Assembly: GCA_008477525.1 (NCBI GenBank)
Contig: SPDT01000003.1
Span: 1,054,001 to 1,118,000, forward strand
Source of the DNA: Hypomyces perniciosus
Taxonomy: Eukaryota; Ascomycota; Sordariomycetes; Hypocreales; Hypocreaceae
DNA: 64,000 nucleotides
Direction of reading: 5' to 3'
The position numbers and the translations under genes are program-made. The notes beneath the pieces are model-generated. The model saw only the letters and a list, made by a program, of their open reading frames with translations. It ran no database searches and was not told the origin of the DNA. Of this stretch, positions 56,925-64,000 are shown piece by piece (position 1 is the first letter of the stretch; the number at the start of each line of letters is the position of its first letter).

Positions 56925-58500
56925 CTACGAATTTGCCAATTCTACCGCTCGTTGGGCAGCTCGACCAAAGTCTGACTCTACATGCAGCCCCAGGTTGGCA
57001 TCTGCTAACTACTCCCACACATCAGTTGATGAACTCGCAGTCGTCAATGCAATAAATAGGTAGTATATGGGGGAAACCTACTAATCGCAAGCCCTCCGCT
57101 GAATTAGTCCCTTGAAGCCGAACTACAATTGGCACCGATAGCTCCATCTCCTTGGCAGCGCCTACGATGGACTCTGCAATCATATCACATCTTGTTATCC
57201 CTGGAACAGCACGTCAGTGAGCAGACAAAACATACCATCCGCAACCGTACTCACCGCCATAAATATTGACCAGAATCGACTTTACCCTTTCGTCCCTCAT
57301 GATTATCCCGAAAGCTTGTTGCATCGTCTCTTTCGTGGCTTGTCCACCCGCATCCAAGAAGTTGGCACTTGCGCCGCCGTAAAAGCCAACAGCATCATTC
57401 GTGGCCATGGCCAACCCTGCCCCGTTCACAATGTTGCCGACATTGCCATCCATTCGGATATATACCAAGTTATACTTTTCTGCCTCTACCTCGTCCCTGA
57501 CCTCATGAGATGTATCCCGTAAACTGAAAATGTCCGGCTGTCTCCTTGCGGCGGCGGAGTCGAAGCTGAACCTGGAGTCGATGCATGTAAAGGTTCCATC
57601 TGACAGCAACGCCAACGGATTAATCTCAAGAAGTGTGGCATCTTTTTCCGAGAATATTTTATACATTTTGGTCAAGATATTCTGTAGACTTGCAGGTTCC
57701 AGAGGCGACGTTCCAAGGCGGGCTGACATTCGAGCAACAAGGTCGGGTGTGATACCTTCAGAGAGGGTAAAGTGGAAGGAAAGCAGGCTTTCTGGGTGTT
57801 TCTCTAATATTACTTGGATATCCTCTCCCCCGTTCTTGGAAGCAACGATAACGGGTGAATAGTTCTCGCGATCAATAGTCATTGCAAAGTACCAGGCCTG
57901 GCTGTAGGTTACAGCTTCGACCACATCAATGTGGTTTACGGCAAGAGCTTTGCTGCCGGATCGGTCTGGTTCTGCTCGCTTTTCGAGAATTTCTGAAGCC
58001 ATTGTCTTGCCTTGATCGGGTGTTCGGACGACTCGGGTGCTGCTGCGAAGGCCATTCCCGAGTTTGACATCGTCTAGGTTAGCTCGCAGAAGCTGTGTCT
58101 TCAAGACGCAGCTGCGGCCTATGCCCAGGTTAATAGAGGAAATACTTTAATACATCATCAATTCCACAAACCAATGGCTTTGACTGCATCATGAACCTCC
58201 TCTGGACTACGCGCGATGATTCCCCGGGGCACTGGAACGCCATACTGACGGCCGTCGGTCAGTCTTCAGCAGTAGTAATACGCAAGAACAGTATGTGTAC
58301 ATACATCCCTAAGCAGGCTTTGTGACTGGTACCCATGTAGAGTAAGACACCGGACCTGTTGGCTGGGGATGATCTGAGTTGGCAAGAAGCTCGTCAGTCC
58401 TACTCATACATCCAATGTGCTTTTTCTAATCAATGCCGACCTTGATCTTGGAGAGAAGTCTGGTGCGAGCTAATATGACCGACGAACCGACCATCGACAT
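56925..58500 (-). CDS. Mitochondrial succinyl-CoA ligase beta-subunit paralogue (415 aa)
   Basis: Six exons: 58500-58441, 58355-58305, 58244-58172, 58118-57255, 57200-57078 and 57001-56925. All phases close. The presequence [20 protein letters not shown] is basic. The ATP-grasp half reads [40 protein letters not shown] and [20 protein letters not shown], with the metal-binding Glu-Ile-Asn-Pro. The CoA-ligase half reads [60 protein letters not shown] and [13 protein letters not shown]. Every core motif is present but diverged from Krebs-cycle enzymes ([16 protein letters not shown]). Two donors (GTCGGC, GTTTCC) are weak but give the only in-frame joins. With the alpha paralogue it should form a second ligase in the matrix. 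Confidence 0.82.
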
Positions 58501-58777
58501 TACAAATGATATTGCTGGGTATGCTTGTTGATGATAGCCGAGGTTGATTCCATGGGTTTGTTCGTGGAGACAGCAAAACGCGGGGTGTCGCCGACACAAG
58601 TCATTGCAGGTGGAGCAGTGAGCTTCTTGATGAGCCACATCATCACTTAATCTAGCTCTTGGAAAATGCCGAAGGAAGGAAACACCAATTCATAGGAGAA
58701 TTTTATAATTCAAGTTTTTTTATGTTTCCATGAACAAGCCATCTCAATGTCCCCATGTCATCCCAAGCGGTGACTAT

Positions 58778-59890
58778 TTACTTGGAGATGGAAGCCTTCA
58801 TAATAACCACATCATTACACTCTGCAAGTATCTCGTAAATTTGATGGCAATCGGTCCCAGAAATATTCCCGGTACGGATCTGATATGTTTCACCAGCATA
58901 CACCGGGGACATCGCCCGGTAGCTGATCTCACTGGGTTCGGCACCATCTCCATGCACATCACTCCAGTAGTCGAGCAAGTTGATAAGGTTCAATGGGCAT
59001 GTACCACGACACCAGGATGCCCTTCAGTAGTTTGCGTCCAGTCCTCGTTGTAATGGATCTTGTGCCCGTTGAAAGTCAATGCAGAGAAGCGAAATAGTCC
59101 AACAGGCGACCAGGACAAGTGACGGATGGGGAAGACTGTGTGGGTTTGTTAGTCGTCATCTTCTCTTCCCTATCATGGTTTCATCATGCTGCGGGAGATG
59201 CTCACCATGGCCCTTCTCTTTTGCATTTCTCACAGATGACGGGGCCAACACATCACCATGAAATTCTCTGGGTTTCAGGTCGAGCGTAGACTTGGAGTCA
59301 ATTGTCGGTCGAAAAATCCACGACCGCTCGTCAACCATGGCTTCCCCGTCTGAGCCATAGATCCTCTTCTCAACTCCAACAAGCACCATCTCGCCGCCTG
59401 ACCTGCTCTTCTTTGCAGAGGCGCTTATTAATTTGGTAACTTCATGCGCATCATCTCCCACACGAAGTGGCTTGTGGGTGTTAAACGAGATCCTGCCCCC
59501 AGCCCACATTCTCCTTGTGAATGGGGCGGGGGCATTGAACATCTGGTCGCTCCCATCTGCGCCGAGCTCCGATTCCAGACTGTCTGGGGTGAAGTAGGCA
59601 AGATGGTGACCTGCAGGAACCCGTGTGCCTATAGGTGGGCTCGCCTTGCGTACATCTGTGTCTTCAAGAATTGGTCGACCAAGAGTCAGGGCTAGCTTTT
59701 GGAGCTGGTTGGCGTCGATGAGTTGACGACGATGGATGACCTTGTTGGCAAAGTTGTCCATCAGATAGGAGGCAGCCTCTGTAGCCGTATTAATGCGGGG
59801 GTGCGCGGCCCTTGAAATATGGCGTTTTGAGTGGATGAATGGCCGCATGTTGAGCCAGAGACGTCGTATCTGTATGCTCATGAAGGTCAT
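58778..59890 (-). CDS. MaoC/HTD2-type CoA hydratase, one frameshift
   Basis: ATG 59890 or 59881 begins a mitochondrial-type leader (MSIQIRRLWLNMRPFIHSKR). The N-terminal hotdog domain is distinctive: PAGHHLAYFTPDSLESELGA, then NAPAPFTRRMWAGGRISFN and KPLRVGDDAHEVTKL. A 71-bp intron (59205-59136) joins PIRHLSWSPVGLFRFSALTF and NGHKIHYNEDWTQTTEGHPG, the catalytic Asn/His block of the second hotdog. Near 58,996 one base is missing (VVHA then LNLINLLDYWSDVHGD); the next frame completes the protein to TAA 58778, about 347 residues. The family includes itaconyl-/mesaconyl-CoA hydratases and mitochondrial HTD2 dehydratase. The frameshift may be a real lesion or an assembly error. It lies about 280 bp upstream of the ligase beta start, on the same strand. 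Confidence 0.72.
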
Positions 59891-60180
59891 GGTCTCTGTG
59901 TCGATGATGTTTTCGTGACAGACTGTTTCCGATTTAAGAGTCACGGGTTGCACTGCACATCATTGACTCATTGACTCTATGCATACTCCGTAGTTTCGGC
60001 ATCATCGCGATTGGCCGGATCTCAATCGCCTCCACGATCTTCCATGACAATCGCGATGCGACCTGCTGAAATATTGTGTTGCAGAGGTGGGTTAAAATAT
60101 GATGCTCGCCCCGAGATAAATCCACTTATATTGTCCACTGTTATCTGATCGACTGTGTATTACGATCCGCTTCTAGCAAA

Positions 60181-60395
60181 TCAAAACTTGCTCCCATTAA
60201 GCATCCTCACCATATCGAGCTGAGATATGTAGCCATCCTCAATGATCAGTTCATATGAATTGAAGAGGTTCGCACGGACTATAAGAAATCAATTTCTCTA
60301 ATATACTGCGGTTCTTCCCAGTGTTCGGCATTTCGTTCACTCACCGCTGAGTCCCATCAGGATTTCATCACCACTTCGCCATGACCGACTCTGTC
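60181..60395 (-). pseudogene. C-terminal exon remnant of an unknown protein
   Basis: A minus-strand piece reads SWRSGDEILMGLS, a plausible intron (GTGAGT...TTATAG), then VRANLFNSYELIIEDGYISQ and LDMVRMLNGSKF, stopping at TGA 60181. Upstream exons could not be found; the next frames contain stops. It may be the end of a lost neighbour. Family not recognised. Confidence 0.3.
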
Positions 60396-60829
60396 GCTAG
60401 GGTACCTCATGGCGAGCACATCCCTACCTAGTAGCTAGCTATGCCTCTGCCATTGGCCTTTCTTCTGTAACTGGCCCGATTCTTCTCGCGCTTTTCTTAT
60501 TGGCATCTATTCCTGAGTCTCTCATTAGTGGTATGTCAACCAAAATATGCCGGCGACAAAGGTAATCCCAATTCGATATATCATCAATCTTTTCAACAGC
60601 CACCAGCACCCCCACCTGCAGATTCATGACTTGCTATGAGACGTTCGTGGATGTAAAAAATACCCTCTAAATCAGGCCAATACCAAACACTACGAGTCCA
60701 ATAGACCACATCAACATATGCGGTCACATCAGCTTCTTTCTTCCTCTTCGTGAAGGGGAAACTTGGAAATAGAGGCTCCGATCATGCATAGAGTAGTTTT
60801 CTGGGCATTGACTCCATCAAACGTTGGAG

Positions 60830-60929
60830 GCTTCCGTAGCTCAGTTGGTTAGAGCTTCGTACTAATACTCTAGTCTCGACTCAAGTGTTGGTAATGCGAA
60901 GGTCGCAGGTTCAAGCCCTGCCGGGAGCA
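60830..60929 (+). tRNA. tI(AAU): tRNA-Ile(AAU) with a 26-nt intron
   Basis: The acceptor stem GCTTCCG/CGGGAGC, D-arm GCTCAGTTGGTTAGAGC, anticodon stem TCGTA/TGCGA and T-arm GCAGGTTCAAGCCCTGC all fold. The anticodon loop is CTAATAA, with AAT at positions 34-36 reading isoleucine codons. A 26-nt intron follows base 37, the canonical position for nuclear tRNA introns. Discriminator A at 60929, no encoded CCA, and T-rich tracts downstream (TTTCTTTTT) as the pol III terminator. Confidence 0.95.
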
Positions 60930-62382
60930 ATTCTCTCATGCCACCAAGCGTTTCTTTTTGCCTTTTTGTTCATTCTTTTGTTCGTTTTTGGAGTAGGCAG
61001 GGTATTCTACTCATCAGCCAAGACAACTATCGTTGGTAGGAAATAGCTCGGTTTTTTGCCAAACAAATTAAGCCTTAGTCAAGGTCACTTGCAAGCAATC
61101 ACAAATCTCAGCGGGATTCCAATCTGGGTACTAGATATTGTTGGCTGACGTTGGACATCTCTTCAGCCGTGAAGGCTTGGGTTGAGGGGTCGTATGGAAA
61201 TCTGCCTGTGAAGCGTGACTCAACTGCCACATTAATACACCGACAATCACTCAGCCAGCAGGATTTTGGCTTGGCTGAAAAGGGCGCAATGCAGCTGATA
61301 GACGCTGAAAAAGAATCTCTACTCGTATGCCCGATAATACTGTCCCATCAAGCCATAGTTCTGACATATCCAATGATAAGATGCAGGGTTTGAAGGTGAG
61401 CTTATAATTTCCCAAGTTGAAGCCGAACTCTGAAACATATGTAGCTTCACCTAGCCTAGTGCAAGCGCCACTGATGGACAATCGATCACCTTGGTTTGTA
61501 ATGTTTGCCTTTATTGAATCAGAGATAATAATGATCGGTGCTGCGTCGCCAAGGACAGAAACCGGTGCGCAGCCTGTGGGGGCGTGGAGAACGGTATCAA
61601 GGAAAATGGACAGGCCGATTCTCGCGGTAGAAATGGCCTACCCTACGAAATATATGGCGGCGGAGATGGTATGGATGCAATGCAGCCACAGCGGAGATAT
61701 CCAATCTTTTCCCCCGATGACTTGTGGCTTATTGAGACACGGCAGTTGAAGCAGTGGACTTGGTCTACTCCGTACGTTGGAACGGTCTGGACTATGGAGC
61801 AGAGGGGGCAAGGGATGGCATGTTGATAGCATTGCAAGCTCTTCCATGTTTTGGACTGGTTTCCTGGCGAATTACTCACCCAAAATGCAGAATAGTCCTG
61901 CAAGATGAACATACTGCAAGCTGGATAATCGGGATAATACCAACTCTTAGGCTTCATAAATCGCTTCTTCACGGTGGGTTGCAGTATAGTATTACCGGCT
62001 TATGGGGCATTGGCAGCCATCCACCCCCCTGACATGGCGCGTGGCTTAAGACACAAGCAGCCATTCCAAGAGCTCATTCGTCTAAGCTATCCCTACTCAG
62101 ACACCTTGGCTTTCAGCTCGATCTGTACGACATTACAACAAGACCGACCACGAAATCACATCGTAGTAATAATTGCCCGCCATTTACCAACATGAGAGGT
62201 ATCGGGCGCTGCCGTTGCTACCCAAGACATTACGGTCAGCAGAACTTGCAAGTGGTATAGCGACAAATAGGGGACCGATGGATAGTTATATAAGGCAGTG
62301 TATTCTCGCAATCATTCACGTTTATGACTACCTTCAACTCAAAGAGTCAAGCAATCCCACATCTTGAGTTTAGTCTCTCGCG
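60930..62382. other. Intergenic, no gene supported
   Basis: Several 70-110-codon frames occur on both strands at 61,150-62,200 and overlap one another. None shows a motif, splice structure or codon bias. A CT-rich stretch and TATATAAGG at about 62,287 form the promoter of the next gene. Confidence 0.5.
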
Positions 62383-63141
62383 ATGAAATCCATCACCTCT
62401 ATTGTTGCCGGGTTGGCTGCCCTTGCCTCCTTGGCAAATGCTGCAGTCAGAGGATTCGACATTTCCCACTTCCAACCCAATGTCAACTTCGCTAAGGCAT
62501 ATGCTGAAGGCGCTCGATTCGTCATCATCAAGGTACTGTTCATCATTCACTCGAACTCGGCATTCTCACATCTTCCAACTGTAAACCTAACCATGAATTA
62601 CTAGGCCACCGAGGGAACCACGTTTAAGGACCCTGCATTCAACGCTCATTACACCAGGGCCACCCAAGCGGGCTTCATCCGTGGTGGATACCACTTCGCC
62701 CAACCAGGTTCCTCCACCGGCAGGGCTCAGGCAGAATTCTTCATCAGGAACGGAGGAGGCTGGTCTCCCGATGGCATCACCCTACCCGGCATGGTTGATC
62801 TCGAGAAAAACCCAAACGGCAGCCCCTGCTACGGCCTCAGTCCCGCTGCTATGGCCAATTGGATCAACGATTTCATTGAAACCTACCGTGCTGCCACCCG
62901 TCGTTATCCTCTGATCTACACATCCACAAGCTGGTGGAAACAGTGCACGGGCAATAATCCAACCTTCGGGGGAAGATCGCCTCTTGTCATTGCTCGTTAT
63001 GCCAGCTCTGTTGGTGAGCTTCCTGCTGGTTGGGGCTTCCACACCATTTGGCAGTTCAGCGACAACTCGCCCTGGGGCGGTGATGCTGACACGTTTAATG
63101 GCGAATTACCCCAACTCCAGAGACTTGCCAGAGGTGGTTGA
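62383..63141 (+). CDS. Secreted GH25 muramidase (Chalaropsis-type lysozyme)
   Basis: Exon 1 (62383-62532) encodes a signal peptide, MKSITSIVAGLAALASLANA, followed by AVRGFDISHFQPNVNF with the catalytic-site Asp. A 72-bp intron (GTACTG...ACTAG) joins exon 2 (62605-63141), for 228 residues. The core contains FIRGGYHFAQPGSSTGRAQA, the acidic motif LPGMVDLEKNPNGSPCYG (the family Asp-x-Glu), YPLIYTSTSWWKQCTG and GFHTIWQFSDNSPWGGDADT. GH25 enzymes hydrolyse the N-acetylmuramyl-beta-1,4-GlcNAc bond of bacterial peptidoglycan. Length and two-Cys content are typical of fungal secreted members. Likely used against or to feed on bacteria. Intact. Confidence 0.93.
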
Positions 63142-63528
63142 GTCCAGGGACCTCGGGAATATGTGGCTCTAGTTCAGGTTTTATTACACACGCCATGAAA
63201 TATTTGGCAAGAATCGATATGAATGTATACATGGCAGGCCATAGGGGTAATGCTAGACTAGGTTAAGCAAGACGATGAATTCCGAATATTTGTCCGATTC
63301 GCATTATATGAGCGTGCATCTTTCTGGCTCTGTAGCCACTTGAGAATCCTCGAATCGGTGAAAAATGTCTTGATTACCTCTTAGAAGGTCATTACAGATG
63401 TCAAATTAATGGAGAGACTAGAGACATCCGAATGAACATGAAGAATAGGAAACAAAAAATGTAGTTGTACAAGCCAAAACACCAAAGATTTGCTGGATCT
63501 TGCATCTCAAGGTCCCAACAGAACATAT

Positions 63529-64000
63529 TTATGCTTCTTTAGCCCACTGCTGGCCACTCCAGAGTTTGCCCGTTGTCCACAGCCAGTAGTCTCGGCCCTT
63601 GATGAGCCATACCATGAAGCTCGGCATCTTATAGCCCATGGCAGCGCCAACACCTTTACTCTTACCAATTGGCACCATTTGAGTTTCGCTCGTATCCTCT
63701 TTAAACTCTCGATCCTTGTCAACAGAGCTACTGTGCTTTCCAGCAGCTATGAGTAGATCGCGCTTGATATTGGCGCTGATAATGGGGACGGCAGCTAGGA
63801 CGTTGTGGATGGCAGGTCGCGCATAGTCGCTCACATCACCGATGGAGTAGATGCGTGGCCCTGCCTTGTCAACACGCAGGGTGGTACGGTTGGTCTCGAT
63901 GCGTCCATCTACCGTCAACAGCGTCTTGTCTTTGATGAAGCTAGTGTTGGGGATCATTCCGATCGCTGGGATATACACATCCGCTATTAACGTCTCCCCG
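63529..64000 (-). CDS. AIF/FSP1-type NAD(P)H oxidoreductase, C-terminus (partial)
   Basis: The frame enters from the right edge and ends TAA at 63529. It carries the end of the FAD/NAD module (AIGMIPNTSFIKDKTLLTVD), the conserved second FAD motif GPRIYSIGDVSDYARPAIHN, a helical linker, and the terminal signature VGAAMGYKMPSFMVWLIKGR, DYWLWTTGKLWSGQQWAKEA. This pattern fits fungal AMID/AIFM2-like flavoproteins, which transfer electrons from NAD(P)H to quinones. The N-terminal FAD-binding GxGxxG lies outside the window. Confidence 0.85.
   Translation of the reverse strand, partial: GETLIADVYIPAIGMIPNTSFIKDKTLLTVDGRIETNRTTLRVDKAGPRIYSIGDVSDYARPAIHNVLAAVPIISANIKRDLLIAAGKHSSSVDKDREFKEDTSETQMVPIGKSKGVGAAMGYKMPSFMVWLIKGRDYWLWTTGKLWSGQQWAKEA

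Noticed and set aside
61150..62195. Overlapping 70-110-codon frames downstream of the tRNA
   Set aside because: No coding bias or motifs; frames on both strands cover the same bases.

Overview
The window comes from a filamentous ascomycete, most likely a sordariomycete (Hypocreales-like). Genes carry 45-120 bp GT-AG introns with CTAAC/CTGAC branch points. There are Zn2Cys6 and C2H2 regulators, a cyanamide hydratase and a Chalaropsis-type GH25 muramidase. AT-rich stretches look mutated by RIP (repeat-induced point mutation), and several stop codons are of the CAG>TAG, CGA>TGA or TGG>TAG type expected from RIP.

Left half (1-38,200), repeat-rich accessory DNA. It holds remnants of unknown genes, two 5'-truncated LINEs (8.4-9.9 kb and 16.65-18.05 kb) with a third 3' fragment at 34.1 kb, and a decayed telomere-linked-helicase-like gene (18.0-20.4 kb). 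A nuclear copy of the mitochondrial cox1 start is split by a solo LTR (21.35-22.07 kb). A large inverted duplication carries an F-box/WD40 gene, intact in the left arm (22.9-24.7 kb) and broken in the right arm (29.9-31.8 kb); an MCP1-like gene and a zinc-finger pseudogene lie between the arms. A hAT transposon with perfect 17-bp terminal inverted repeats spans 35,647-38,185. Two small secreted cysteine-rich proteins sit in this repeat-rich DNA (12.9-13.3 kb and 15.7-16.2 kb). An unusual array of five 19-bp palindromes with a ~38-bp period lies at 1,182-1,353.

Middle (38,600-47,700), gene-rich but partly decayed. It has a Zn2Cys6 regulator whose zinc cluster is assembled across two micro-exons, a truncated SMC/ABC-type ATPase fragment, a broken HGSNAT-like membrane acyltransferase gene, an ankyrin protein with a HeLo-like helical region, and an intact cyanamide hydratase.

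Right part (48,400-64,000). The most interesting block runs from 48.4 to 59.9 kb. A second, mitochondria-targeted succinyl-CoA ligase alpha subunit and a matching beta subunit lie with a MaoC/HTD2-type CoA hydratase, a C2H2 regulator, a VOC-fold protein and a hexapeptide-repeat acetyltransferase. I infer that the ligase pair and hydratase activate and hydrate a dicarboxylate as its CoA ester; itaconate is one candidate. The regulator has one in-frame nonsense codon and the hydratase one frameshift, so the block may be decaying. A fungal OTT_1508-type nucleic-acid/nucleotide deaminase lies inside it. An intron-containing tRNA-Ile(AAU), a secreted GH25 lysozyme and the C-terminus of an AIF/FSP1-type oxidoreductase close the window.
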